From assembly GCF_051401765.1 (NCBI RefSeq), contig NW_027480432.1, forward strand, positions 13,410,501-13,474,500: a stretch of DNA of 64,000 nt, read 5' to 3'. This document shows positions 45,829 through 57,329 of the stretch, one piece after another. The DNA is from Calliopsis andreniformis (lineage: Eukaryota; Arthropoda; Insecta; Hymenoptera; Andrenidae). The notes beneath the pieces are model-generated. The model saw only the letters and a program-made list of their open reading frames with translations, did no database searches and had not been told where the DNA came from. A program made the translations under genes and the position numbers. Position 1 is the first letter of the stretch. Every line of letters begins with the position of its first letter.

Positions 45829-46643
45829 TTTCCCGACTCATAGTTGCAGGGAGGACGACACTTCGTGGATTTGTTCCCAAATACTCGGTGGTACCAGCAA
45901 TGACCGTTCCTTGTAGGCGACATTCGACGCTTGCCGCTTCTCGACCCAGAGCGACGACGGGCTCCGCTGCCATACTGATCGCGCGAACGAGATCTCGAGA
46001 GCTCCGCGATCCGCTGCTCTAAGCTCTCTAACCTTTTTAGCAGAGCGTCATTCACCCTGTCCTGTGATACCACTGCCACTTGCGTTCTAGTTGCATTCTC
46101 ATGAATGTGGTCCGCTATTTCGACCAGCTTAGCCAGACCAAGATCCGTCTGAGCCGTCACAATGGCTCGTGTCATTTCGGGCAAACGGCTAGACCACAAC
46201 GTCCGTAAAAAATCTTCCGTCACAGTCGTGCCGGCCAGGCTCCTCATATGCCGTAGAAACTGGGATGGAGTCCGATCTCCCATTTCCTCTTGCTCCAGCA
46301 GCTGATGAATGCGCTGACTCTGAGACGCTGACAATCGGTGCACTAATTCCCGTTTCAATGTCTCGTACTTATCCGTCGTCGGAGGATTGTTAAAAATATC
46401 CTGCACCTCTAACGCATATTTCGGCTCTAATTGGGACATAATATAGTAAAACTTCATCGTATCCGACGTAACCCCGTTCAACACAAACTGCGCTTCTATT
46501 TGGTTGAACTAAACGCTGGGTTGCTCCGGCCAAAACGGTGGAACCCGAATACCAACACGGCTTACCTCAGGCGTCATGTCGGACCTGAGAACTGCAGCAG
46601 CACTTCAATTGTTTGTCACCGTTGCGTCACTTTCTGATGCCAT
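45810..46643 (-). pseudogene. CsRn1 gag with two in-frame stops
   Basis: Start chosen at ATG 46643-46641, 66 bp past the primer site. Stops TGA 46605-46607 and TAG 46509-46511 interrupt the same frame, which is then open for 224 codons. It shows a capsid-like helical part (MSQLEPKYALEVQDIFNNPP, TLKRELVHRLS, LEQEEMGDRTPSQFLRHMRS), a basic Ser/Arg segment and a C-terminal CHCC motif (CWYHRVFGNKSTKCRPPC, that is C-x2-H-x9-C-x3-C). The TAG replaces a position that is normally Trp before the FNQIEAQF block. Confidence 0.92.
45828..45834 (-). promoter_or_regulatory. Canonical -1 frameshift heptamer GGGAAAC
   Basis: The minus strand reads G-GGA-AAC in the gag frame, six codons before the gag stop at 45810-45812. 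Slipping one base back enters the protease frame, which is open. The heptamer fits X-XXY-YYZ exactly. A downstream pseudoknot was not modelled. Confidence 0.8.
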
Positions 46644-46708
46644 TGTCTTTCACTATTTACGCGTACTGTCCAAAAAAAAACGAACTTCAACACACTTCAG
46701 AACCTGTG

Positions 46709-46726
46709 ATCACGTCGGGGTCACCT
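46709..46726 (-). promoter_or_regulatory. Primer binding site, tRNA-Trp
   Basis: The + strand reads ATCACGTCGGGGTCACCT, the 3' end of tRNA-Trp with one mismatch in the terminal CCA (T for A). Confidence 0.88.
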
Positions 46727-46727
46727 C

Positions 46728-47293
46728 TTTAGCGAAAGGATGTGTTTCCAAAAATCACTTATTTTGCTTCTGAAGAAGGTGTTTTATTTTTTTGGTTGTC
46801 GCGTAGGCGTCTACAAGTCAACTCTATCAAGTCTTTTTTTTCCGCTACCACGAAAGCGCGCCGAACCTATTCATTCCTTCCCATTGGCCAATGCTCACGC
46901 TCCTTGACCAATGGGAAAATTCCAGCTCGGTCGCGCCCTCTATTCCCACCGTCGTGACGGTGACCTCGTGTCACTACCTTACGGAGAACGGTCTACTGGC
47001 CCAACTTGGCAACGCAGCGGAATTTCCCAGAGGCCCGAGTCGCTTGACCATTTGGCCCGCACGTTGTCAATCTCGCAATGCTTAGGCCTCTCGGAAATTC
47101 CGGACTTTATGACACCCGCCGTAGCTATTGAGACCCAAAAATAAAAGTCTTGAACAAAAGGAAACATGCATTGTTTGAAACAGCTAACGGAACAATCTTC
47201 TCAAAAATAGCTTTCTTTACGCACGTGTCTAAAAATCCTGCCAACCATCTGCACGCCAAATGTTCTTATTTGTACGTACTGCTGGCCGCTACA
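46728..47293 (-). repeat. 5' LTR of the CsRn1 element
   Basis: 566 bp, about eight substitutions from 42008-42573. Followed on the + map by the target duplication GTCG. Confidence 0.92.
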
Positions 47294-47297
47294 GTCG

Positions 47298-48980
47298 CGA
47301 AAAATCAAAACCCTTTTCTTTAAAATTTTAAGAAAACTCAACTTAACCGACTACGCAGACTCACAACACGCACCTCGCAATTTCTCATCCATGAGTGTTG
47401 CAGCTTGGCGTTTTCGAAGGCGTCCATAAGCGGTCCGCTCCGAAATTGTTTATGTTGAATTTTTTTGTTGCAACCAATTAGGAGTGATTTTGTTGCGAGG
47501 TATGTTCGTTGGAGCCCTACTATTCGCGCGATCATATATGTGTAGTGACGTGGTACTAGTGCACATCATATGAAAATACGAAAGTAACATCTATTTTTAC
47601 GTACAAGCGCGAGCGCAAAACGGTAACGGATATCTCGGTGACGACGAAGAAGACATTGGCAGGAGACAGTTGGTTGCCCAACAGCGGAGTCAGTAGAGGT
47701 TATCTTACAGCGGGTCTTCGGATTTAAGGAGCAGCTCAAGTACCCGCCGTTCCAGGATCACTCCGCTCGGGGAGTGAAGCGATGCCTCGAGGATGGGAGA
47801 GGCTGTTGTAGTCCATCAAGCCGACTCAGAGAGGATGTTCTATGGGAGAACTACACCACAGTTGCACGGGAACGCACCGAATCATGGGAATCAACTGACG
47901 TCACGCGAGGAGGACTCTCTCGTTCCGCATTCCGAAAGAGAAGTCCCCAATGGAGAGGCGTACGAGCGCAACCATAGGCGTCGCATCATTAGCAGATGGT
48001 GGCGGAAGGAACCCGCAGGCTTTGAGGACTCTACGCCTCAGGATCATCGCCGTAAGAAGAGCCTCAGGGGGACCAAAGGGAGGCTGCTGCCAATCATCGT
48101 TGGATATCAATCTGTTGCTGTGACTTATTGACCACGAGATCATGCAACATGCGCGAGTCAATGAGGGGCATAGCGTAGAAGTGCTGCGTGGCAAGATCCT
48201 ACGAGGCACGCTTCGACGCCGGTATCGAAAGATACCCGGTACCCTTTACAAACTCAAGGCGTGCGAAGCGTGGAAGCCTACTTTGCACACTCGTTCGGGT
48301 TTGGCCACGGCGTTACCGAATATTGCAATACTTATGTGTGTGAGTGTTTTTCTTCATCTCCATCCTCGCCCGGCTTCCACACATCTCTTCCTTACAGTAT
48401 TATTATGCATATTTAGAATGTATACTTTTTCAGACCTAAAACGTCTTGCACATTCGAACCATACGTATCACGCACATACATATAAGAATCCTATTACAAT
48501 GGAACTTCGATTATGACTTAAACAGTAGAACAATAAATAGTTTGCTGAAGAAGAAGCTAGTTATTAAAAGGGTGCTTCAAATTTGAATCTCGTGGTACTT
48601 TGGATGATCTAGGTTATAACAATTAAGTTACTAAAATTTCATTTTGTTGTTGAAATATTAAAGTAAACATATGCGATATAAAAAATTAAACTTTGATCTA
48701 TAAAGAGAGAAGTTCGTAGAAGCGATGCGTACGTAATTCGCTGCATTTCATGTAAAGTGTATGGTTTTGATTTTGTGCTCACACTATGTTTGCAACTTGG
48801 AACACGAGTTCCTGAAACGACGCATTCTGACGCCGATTATGAAAAATCACCTTACGAACAATTTTGGTTATGGCGGAGATTATAATTGTAGAATAATAAT
48901 TTAGTATGGATAAACTGACTGGCAGTTAAGAATTCTGAATTTAAAATACAATCGGTAATAAATAACAAAATTTTAGTCAG
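47298..48980. other. Unassigned, with a GC-rich open region at 47620-48330
   Basis: 47793-48131 is open for 112 codons on the + strand (MGEAVVVHQADSERMFYGRT; later RRRIISRWWRKEPAGFED). An acceptor-like TTATCTTACAG lies at 47700-47710. The base composition stands out from the AT-rich intron. No domain recognised; a decayed captured exon or unknown repeat is equally possible. Confidence 0.35.
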
Positions 48981-49349
48981 AGTTTTATAGATATTAGTAT
49001 TTTTTGTGGTATTCCGTGCTCATAAATTATGGTACTGACAGTTTTGTTGCCGTTTTTGCGTCCTGATCTGGTAATGAAATTGCCTTGTTAAAATTTTGTT
49101 AAACTATCTTGTAATGTTAATATATATTTGTTTCCTTACTTGTTTCTGTTAACAGCTCTACAATATCTAACGCTATGTTTTCAAAAGGCTTAGTCTCGAT
49201 GTGTCTGATATTATCATTGTAGTTTTGTTTCTTTTTCCTAATTTATTTTTTTGACAGAAACATCATTTTTTACTAAAATCTTCTTATCGTTGTTCATCCC
49301 CTTCCATGTATAATTTTGTTGTATCTAGCACTAATTTTGTATAGTGCGA

Positions 49350-49491
49350 AACTTGCGATAATGTCCTGCCAATCCTAAAAATGATTGCAATTGCAATTCT
49401 TTTAGGTTTTTAGGTACAGAATATTCCTTTACGGCATCTAGCTTCTGCAGATCGGGTTTAATTCCCTTTGACGTAATTATATGTCCTAAGA
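49350..49491 (-). pseudogene. Gypsy C RT connection segment
   Basis: Minus-strand LGHIITSKGIKPDLQK, then SVPKNLKELQLQSFLGLAG, closely matching the same part of gypsy B apart from a duplicated LQ. It joins to RT at 51529 across the hAT-like insertion. Confidence 0.88.
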
Positions 49492-49498
49492 ATTAAAC

Positions 49499-49893
49499 TG
49501 TGGCGGCGACAGGCCGGCGCCACGTCCCTGTCAATTGTTTAGTTTAAGATTGGAATGCGTCTGAATGAATGAGCGTCTGTTAGCGTGAGGTATGATTTCG
49601 GCAGGATGTTTGGAAGAGCGCATCGAGTGTCGCGTAAGGGTACGACTGATTAGTTTAGAGTGAGAGCGAATCCGTGAGAGAGAAAAAGAATGAGTGTTGG
49701 GAGTGTGTGAGCGCGTGTGAGATTATAAGAAGGTTTCGAATGGGGTCTGATTGATCCAGAACGCGAGAACAGAGTGAACCTCGAGCACGGTTACGCGGTC
49801 GTCGCGAGACCCGGTATAGCGTAAATAAAAACTGATTTTAACTGAGATTCGGGCGTTGAATGTACCCACTCTCAATATCCAGTCACCTCCACA
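49499..49893 (+). repeat. Solo LTR, TGTGGCGRC family
   Basis: 395 bp from TGTGGCGGCGACAGGCC to CACCTCCACA, flanked by the duplication AAAC (49495-49498, 49894-49897). Contains AATAAA at 49825-49830. Related to 25229-25577. Confidence 0.85.
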
Positions 49894-50205
49894 AAACCTA
49901 CTGATTTGTACCGGGTACCGGGTATCTTGAGTAGCCATGTGATACGCGGGTAGTAAAAATTACCCGGCTACCCAGGTAATTATAAGATATCTGAAAATAG
50001 TCGAACATCTCAGTTCAAGATTCAACTTTTTTTTAAGAATTTTCACCTAACCATGATATTGATTGAAAAAACCTACGAAATTCAATATCGTATTGCTTTG
50101 TTAACACGTTATGACTTGTACGTAAAATGTATTTCAATTTTTAATAAAAATATGAAAAACGCAAAATTCGAAGTTGTTCACGTTTACACTAAAAATTCTT
50201 CTATA

Positions 50206-51326
50206 CAGGGTGTAACAAAAATGTCGCAGTTCCTTAAAAGGGGTGATTCAGGGGGTTATTTGAAACAACTTTTTCCTTAGCGAAAATGTAAGATGAGGCT
50301 TCGTTAACGAGTTATTAATGAAAAACACCGGCCAATGAGAGCACGAGTTTGCCGTCCGAGCGACTGCGGTAGCGTTGGGTACGCGCTGGGCGCTACGGTT
50401 GTACTCCGAACAAGAAAGTCGGCATGCGTCGAAGGAAATAGCATTAGTATGAAAATATTTGCATAACGTATAAACGAAAAAGCAATGCAACAAAAGAAAT
50501 GAACGGAGACTTGGAGAATTAACGTTGAAGATAGAAACGTTGAAAGTAGTCTGCGTTAGATTTAAAAAATAATAATCATTAATGAATTAAATGCAATTCA
50601 TCTGTAGTTTGTAAATCTGTGTCACTGGGTCACTGTACCGATACTGGTCATCGACCGTCGAAATGGTTTATGGTAGGGTAGAATTTTTCCAAGGAAGCTC
50701 CTTGTACCCCCCACGTAGTTTAAGCACCTCAGACCTTCCTTGTTCGGACATTCCGAGATCATGTCTCCTTCGAAACCAAAGCAATAAAGCCATAAATTAC
50801 CTAAACGCGTGCCCTAGCATAAACCATTTCGACGGTCGATGACCAGGATCGGTACAGTGACCCAGTGACACAGGTTTACAAACTACAGGTGAAGTTTGTC
50901 CTCTTCTTCCTTTATTTTTCGTTGTATTGCTTTTTCGTTTATACGTTATGCGAATAAAAGATTTACATATTCGTATTTTTACGTTGCACATAGTTTTCCT
51001 CGATTTTAAGTAATTATTCACTTCAAGTGATAAACAAAAAAAGGACTCGGTATTATTTATTATGTCGCTTTCAGTTTTCATACTAATGCTATTTTCTTCG
51101 ATGTATGACGACTTTCTTGTTCGGAGTACAACTGTAGCATCTAGCGCGCGTACCCAACGCTACCGCGGTCGCTCGGGCGGCAAACTCGCGCTCTCATTGG
51201 CCGGTGTTTTTCGTTAATAACTCGTTAACGAAGCCTCATCTTACATTTTCGCTAAGGAAAAAGCTGTTTCAAATCACCCCCTGAATCACCCCTTTTAAGG
51301 AACTGCGACATTTTTGTTACACCCTG
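50206..51326. mobile_element. 1.1 kb TA-flanked foldback element (CAGGGTGTAAC family)
   Basis: Starts CAGGGTGTAACAAAAATGTC and ends in its inverse, TA at 50204-50205 and 51327-51328. Arms extend at least 240 bp, and a second inverted pair (ATTTCGACGGTCGATGACCA at 50827-50846 with its inverse near 50646-50665) continues toward the centre, so most of the element can fold back. Non-coding. A half copy lies at 12734-12945. Confidence 0.88.
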
Positions 51327-51528
51327 TATACTTAGACATACTTTTATATAAAGCAATAAAAGCACTGATAATTTGCATTTTTCTTACTCTTATCAAGAGA
51401 CATTTAAATGATTATCATTTAAATGAGTATCTCATTACCCCCCGCCTCATTTTTGTTTGTAAACAAAAAGTACATGGATATCTCAAGGGTACCCAGATAC
51501 TCGATTATCTCATAAAATAACAGCTCTA

Positions 51529-51730
51529 CTAAGAATATGAATTCTTTACGTAAAAATGCACATTTCTCCCGTTGGAGTTTCAAGTTATAGCTTCTTAATC
51601 TTTCAAATATCTTTTTTAGGCGTCGATTATGCTCTTTTAGGCTGGTACCATGAATTACTACGTCATGGAGATATATAAAGCAATCTGGCCCTAATAGACA
51701 AATACACACGGTATTCATCATTCGTTGGAA
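51529..51730 (-). pseudogene. Gypsy C RT palm
   Basis: Minus-strand CFIYLHDVVIHGTSLKEHNR and FERLRSYNLKLQREKCAFL. The catalytic box YLDD reads YLHD. Sequence toward the fingers is mostly lost. Confidence 0.85.
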
Positions 51731-52490
51731 AGTTTCGAGTGCATTTTAAGATCTACTAACAGTGGAGCCATGGGCTTGTGCTGTGCTCTATTGTGCCTTC
51801 CTCTAACATTTATTTAACCTGCTTATCTATCTCGCGTTTAAGGGTATTTTATGTATAACTACTTTAGATATTGTTAATTTATCTCTTGGTAAATGAAAAC
51901 CGCCGAAATATTTTTTACGTATTTCTTCGATGGTATTTTTTTCTCCAGATTTAAGTGATCCAGTTGCTTCTGTTCGATGGTTCTATCCAGGCGTTACATC
52001 AGCGATTTGCTCATGGCCGCGGATTGTATGTGCCTCGTGTTAGTCTGGAATGCTGATTTCCGGGATGTTTGATAATGTTACTTGCGGTAATTTTATCGTC
52101 TTCGATTCCTCTGTTAGATTCACAATTTTCGCGATATAGTTCTACCTTATTTTTATTCTACAGGACATTCTCCTAAAATTATTCCTTCGGTTAATTCTTG
52201 TTTTCCTATTATTCTTTCACCTATGCTATCTGTTATTATTGTTACAACTGTTTGTACCTTTGAGAGTAAAATTGCTTCGTTTGCTTTTGGGATGGTTTTC
52301 AATAATTTTTCATTTAATCGTTACCTTGCCTGTACAATAGTTTAGTGTTATTTAATTTTGTTTCAAGAAATCTATTCCTATGATTCCGTCGACTTCCGCT
52401 TATAGATTATCTGCTATTAAATACAGTGTCTGCTTAATTTACTTATCTTTTGCGTGAAATGTTACTTTTACCTACCTTGCTGTAGTAATA

Positions 52491-52718
52491 TTACTTTCTA
52501 AGAATTCTAATAGTAGTTGTACAGCTTTTTCTATCTTCATATTTGGTTTTAATGCTTTTAGTGATACGGAAGACTTCTGCGTCGATATCTATCATCATAG
52601 TAGCACGATTTTTCCGCAATTCACTTATTTTTACTTCAGTTTTAATCGGATGTGTACATCTTTTACGCGTTAGTGAATATATTTCGACTACTCGAACTTG
52701 CGGGTCGCGGTTTTGCAA
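52491..52718 (-). pseudogene. Gypsy C protease region
   Basis: Minus-strand RVVEIYSLTRKRCTHPIKTE and ATMMIDIDAEVFRITKSI, aligning with the gypsy B protease (RVVELHSL.., ATMIDNDAEASFIT). The active site is again not DTG/DSG (D-I-D). Confidence 0.8.
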
Positions 52719-52985
52719 TTCGTTTCATCTCCTAGCAACAGGTAGAAGCTGTTCGTCTGAATTTCGCTAAACTGATCTTGCTACTCTGGTTGTGCTTGTG
52801 TTAATGCTAACGTTTGTGATAGTGCTAGTGCTAGTGCTAACGCTAGGATTGTTCGAAGTTGAAACGTTACTAGTCCCTATCGGCGTAATACATATAGGAT
52901 GCTCTAGCATATTCTACGCAATTTTGTACCTTCCAGTATTCCTGTGTTATGCATCCTGTGTTATGATACAGTAACCTTCTAGACT

Positions 52986-54389
52986 CTAACATCAACCTCC
53001 GATCCAACCTTTCTATTACAGTTATGCTATGTGGAATCGCCACCGCCCCAACAAGAGTGTATTTTTAATTCTGTTGAAAATGTTCAGTTTTATTTATGGA
53101 TTTTCGTTTTGTTCAAAATTAAAAACATCTAAAGGGTCTCCAATTTATTTCTTGAAACCATTTTACATTTAATAAGATACCTTGTATAATGGTCATTGGT
53201 GAAAACGCAATTATTTCGTATATCCACTAGAAAATCGCAGAGGGCGCTCGAAAACTAGTGGTTTCTCGAGAAGTTTGTATTTCAGAACATGGTTCACCAA
53301 CGTCCATTGTATGTCATGTCTATCCTGTATTACTCGTTTGTGGCATAAATAAGAAGTAAAATCTAAAAAATTAGCATATTTCATATTGTTATACCATGTT
53401 AAGAAAATCCTTTTAGAATGCAGAAGTACAATTGTACTTCTACTCAATAATTATTTAAGTATATTCTTAAATAGTTATATTTTATTTATGCGAATCTACT
53501 AATTGAAGTAACTGAAGAATCTAGTAATCATTCAATATTTAAACAACTTTGGATGAGTTTTCATTCACAAATTACTTATTGCCTAACCTATATTGAAATA
53601 ACACATGTAGGGAAAAAAATAATTCTTTTATTACATTTTGGTGTAAGTAATTCAAGTCGATTTTGCAATTAAAATATAAAATAGGACCTACCTATACTCG
53701 GTAAATAAAACGTGCAATATCTAGAGTACAGTATTTCATGTGATCCGACAGTATTTAGAACATAATATTTAGGGTACTGTAATGTAAACCTGAGGATGGT
53801 AATTGGCACATAATAATTGGTTCCGTCCATTTTTATAGCACACAGTATTGGTGCATAAAATTCTTTTGTATTTTTATTAATATTTAGTTTTTCTAATATT
53901 TTAGTTACGAAAAAATTCTTATCAGTAGGAAAAGTATTGAATTTAATGTAAATACGTTGAGAAGTACGATAAAATTAAATAGTACTGTTTAATTCAATCA
54001 AAACTCAAATAGGTAGCCTTAACTGGGACAATAATTGGTACTGTTTAGAGTTGTTAAACTTGCGCCTGTGTCAGCACAAGAGTAAAAGAGGTCACTCACT
54101 CGCACCAATTAATTTCGCCTTTCATCAATATGTAGCTATAACCGTTTTAGCCGAAAGTACGCATGAGATTAAGCGGGATCTATCCACTGTGACCAATTAG
54201 ATTCGCATACTTTACAGATGCAAGTTCTCAACAGTACATATACTGTACACTTGCATTTTCTTTTTAAAATACGTACAACCTTCTTCTATATGATTTAAAA
54301 TTTTCTTGTAATTTATATTATAATATTTTAACCTTGCTATATAATACTATACCTAACTATTTAATTTTACTTCAAATTCTGAATTTCAG
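52986..54389. other. Intronic sequence, nothing recognised
   Basis: AT-rich, no coding signals, ending in the twin 3' splice site. Confidence 0.55.
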
Positions 54390-54466
54390 ATCACTTTCCG
54401 CTACTAGTTGAGCTAGAAATGACGCCAACGGTGGGAACAAGCAACGGATTGATCTCGCGCAGGTAG
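54390..54466 (+). CDS. twin: CNOT6/CNOT6L (twin) last coding exon
   Basis: Begins after CTGAATTTCAG. The first two bases complete the Asp codon begun at 19688, giving SDHFPLLVELEM, the end of the EEP nuclease domain with the catalytic His of the SDH motif. The remaining residues, TPTVGTSNGLISRR, form a short tail before TAG at 54464-54466. The tail is longer than that of the vertebrate proteins, which end close to ..LEL. Frame and phase agree exactly with the exon at 19549-19688. The position, 34.7 kb downstream, makes it easy to miss in gene prediction. Confidence 0.95.
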
Positions 54467-54491
54467 CAGCCGCCACGACCTAGGCCGAAAT

Positions 54492-54497
54492 AATAAA
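54492..54497 (+). terminator. twin: Candidate polyA signal of twin
   Basis: AATAAA 26 bp after the stop codon. Longer 3' UTRs using later signals are quite possible. Confidence 0.45.
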
Positions 54498-56449
54498 TAA
54501 GGAAATATTAAATAATGATAATAAGGAAAAACTCCATCACATTCTCCCGAACTTCTGGCTCTAGCAATACCACAAGCAGTTAACGACTGCTCTTATAGAG
54601 AAAAGTAGGAACAAACTCCATATTGCCGCACATTCGAAGAAATATCTAATTATCGATCGATTATCGAAGAGCTGGTGACAGAAACGACCCTTGTGAATTG
54701 AATCTTGACCATTTTCGTATTTTTCGTGTTTTGGTCTTAGGGAGAGCAAAAAGTTTCGTTTTTTTTTTTATCCAATTGGAATTTATCAAGTTCTGCAATT
54801 TTCTTTAAATTGAAAAAAGAGCTTCTGTTTCAATTTGTTTTAATTGAAATTTACAAATATTACCTTTTTGAAACAAAATTAAAGAAGAATTGAAAAGCAA
54901 AAAAGAATCAAATAAGAATGGAAAAGAATTAAAGATGTAATTAAAAAAGAGAAGAATACTTTTTCAATTTATTCCTTTAAATTGAAATTTGTCCGTTTTT
55001 AGCTTTTTCTAGGTGAGCAGAAAAAGTCATTTTGTGGAGCATTTTTAATTTTTTTTTTTTTTTTTCATTTTTTCCTTTTGATAAGTTGTTTCAGGTCACA
55101 TGTAAACGTAAATTTCTCTTTTAAGACATTGACGTCGGGAATTCTTTCAGTTAAAACATATTCAATGCTAAGTTATATTAACACTTTGAAGACTTGATTG
55201 AGACTTGACCGCCAGTATCAAATACATTTTATATTTTTACTTATTATACTCATCATCGGGAAATGGCAATTACTTTTTGGTATACGTATACTGGTCATAA
55301 CATAAAACAACTACATTCATTTACATGTATTTCTGTCATTACCTAGCAAATCATAATTACTTCCTGAAGCAATGAATATACTTGTCATACCATAAAAAAT
55401 TTCCATTTCTCCGTGATGAGAATACTCGTCATTGTTCAGGGGTAATTACTTCCGCGAATGGTATATTAGAATTACATTTTTGCTTAATATCTTACTATAG
55501 ACCTGGCCCAGAATTGACCTAGTATAATAAGCAATATTTGAGAATTTTTAATAATGTTCTAAACTGGACCCATGAACTACACGGCTCCAGTCTAGAAATT
55601 TGAGAATTTCTTATTAATGTTATAGGCTTGATACTTGAATCTTCTTTCGAGACGAGACCTGCCCCAATCCGAACCATACCTAACTCATGTCTCACTCCTG
55701 ATTCAGGCCTGACCCAGAGCTATCTAACGCTAAATGAGATATGTCATTTCGAGTCAGGGAGGCAAGTTTAGTATGAAGCTAAATCTGACGACTCCTAATG
55801 GTATAAAACTAAATTCAGTGTCTCGTATCCCGACATCAATTGTATCAACAAAATGTTCACCGTAACATATTGTATTTTTTATGGAATAGATTCCATTATA
55901 TTACGAATTCTCTTTCGACCATTAAAATGTTTTCTTATGTTTAAACGATCGTAAAAAAGTCAAGGGTTATTTTGTTTTAAATATATTTTATTTTTGTTGC
56001 CAGCTCTTCACTTCTAATGACCAGGTGAAGGGAACGTTATTGTAATGCGTTTAGCCCATGTATAGTATAATGCATTTTTAAAAATCAATTCTCTCGCGCT
56101 AAAAATATTCTAACCTCTTCGCCATTGTAATATGTAGATACCTATTTTCCTACAAAAAAGAAAGACAAAATATTCCGAAATCTCTGTGATATCGACATTA
56201 ATAATTGGAAGAATTTCAGATACCGACCCCTTAATGCAACCTTTCGCTGTTGCTCATGCACCATTGCGGGAAACCTCTCTGTGAAGTGAATGGTAAGCTG
56301 CGTGAATAGCAGTTTAGAAGTCTGTCGTTTCCGATTTGCAGCAAAACTGAAGTTTCACGAAAAAGTCGAATATTAAGGGCTTAACATACTATTTTTTAAA
56401 TAAATATCTGAAGAAATTCTTACTTCTTAACATAGGTTTCATATGTACT
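54498..56449. other. Probable 3' UTR and intergenic DNA
   Basis: AT-rich with a poly(T) run at 55048-55066. 55250-55450 contains repeated TCRTCAT / GTCATAAC motifs, seen again at 57440-57610. No genes recognised. Confidence 0.5.
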
Positions 56450-56690
56450 GGGCGTGTTTCATGAGATGTTCTGTAGAAAATATTATTGTTAATGGATTCT
56501 ATGAGTCATCTCTCGACACATTTCTGTTTCAAAAATCTCGTAGAAAGTATTGCTTTTAAGACATTCTATGAGCGATCTTTCGAGATATATTCCTGTTTCA
56601 GAAGTTTCGTGGAATGCATTGTTTTTAAGGCATTTTACGAGTTATCTTTCGAGACAAATAGTATTATTCAAGTTTATACAATAAAATTTC
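56450..56690. repeat. Tandem hairpin-unit repeat, array 1
   Basis: Three units of about 75-80 bp. Each carries an ATCTCGTrGAAwG..TTTTAAGrCATTyTAyGAG core whose two halves are roughly self-complementary, followed by ATCTTTCGAGA. The 89-codon frame across it is the repeat read through. Confidence 0.7.
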
Positions 56691-57329
56691 TTTCTAAACT
56701 GCTGCTCATGTGCTTTCGCGAAGTTGACTTTAAAAAACGAGCCTTAAGGGGTTGATTATTAGTCTATATTAGAAATTTCTAACCTCTTCCTAAATGCCAT
56801 TACAACGTTCTCGAAGCCAACTTTTTTGATAAGAATGCTGCCATCCAATGAGAAATCGTATTTTTAAAGAAAAATTGTGAATTCACATTTAAAAAAAAAA
56901 AAAATGTGAAAACATAAAATACTATACTGGGCTGTGCGAAGTGATTGGAGTTGACTTAACAATTTCAATGCAAGTACAAATCTGTTCTTATTGGCCACGT
57001 ATATATTAATGATAATATCATGTAAGAGAATAGACGATATCGTAGTGAGTGTATTTGCAGGTGTAAATGTAATGATAAATGTAACGACAGTCATCTATCA
57101 TAGCATTGTATAAATTAAGTGACATTCACTTGTTTTTATTCTGAATTTTAATTTCAGGTAGGAATTTGTATCAATTTACTACTTGTTATTTCGGTTGCAT
57201 TCAATTTAAACAGACTGGGGGGCGGAAATCAAAGAGAGAGAGACTCTACGTGGAAAAGTGACAAAAAAATTGGAATGCCTTTTTTTCATGGAGGACTTCG
57301 TTTTTAAGAAAATCGACTTTAAAGCTTGC

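Larger units (their letters stand above)
42008..47293 (-). mobile_element. CsRn1-clade Ty3/gypsy retrotransposon, nearly complete
   Basis: 5.29 kb, minus strand. 566-bp LTRs with a 4-bp duplication GTCG (42004-42007, 47294-47297), tRNA-Trp primer site, gag with a CHCC-type motif, -1 slippery site, protease-RT-RNase H-integrase, polypurine tract. A tRNA-Trp primer together with a CHCC gag motif is the published signature of the CsRn1 clade. I counted about 8 LTR differences in 566 positions (about 1.4%). Lesions: two in-frame gag stops and a frameshift in the protease active site. Confidence 0.93.
49492..51528. mobile_element. hAT-like miniature element, enlarged by two nested insertions
   Basis: An 8-bp duplication CTAAGAAT lies at 49484-49491 and 51529-51536. 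Ends read TAAAC..CTACTG and, inverted, TAGAGCTGTTATTTTATGAG. Both subterminal zones are rich in GGGTACC / GGGTAnC and GAGTATC motifs. The 8-bp duplication and TAG-type tips fit hAT. Removing the solo LTR and the foldback leaves only about 510 bp with no transposase. Confidence 0.7.
48990..52985 (-). mobile_element. Gypsy element C, heavily decayed and multiply interrupted
   Basis: Same family as gypsy B, opposite strand. From 5' to 3' on the minus strand: gag tail (52985-52780), protease (52718-52491), linker, RT palm (51721-51529), RT connection (49491-49350), integrase remnants (49350-48990: IQQNYTWKGMN, GNKYILTLQDSLTKF, YEHGIPQKIL). A hAT-like element with two further insertions sits at 49492-51528. 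No LTR identified. Confidence 0.85.
19689..54389 (+). other. twin: 34.7 kb terminal intron of twin
   Basis: GTAAGT at 19689 pairs with TTTCAG ending at 54389, and the spliced product reads PSDHFPL across the junction, as in the family. The intron contains gypsy A, B and C, a CsRn1 element, DNA-element fragments, and an apparent antisense three-exon gene at 35016-35616. Confidence 0.92.

Noticed and set aside
56486..56755. 89-codon frame
   Set aside because: Runs through the hairpin-unit repeat array; its residues repeat with the units.
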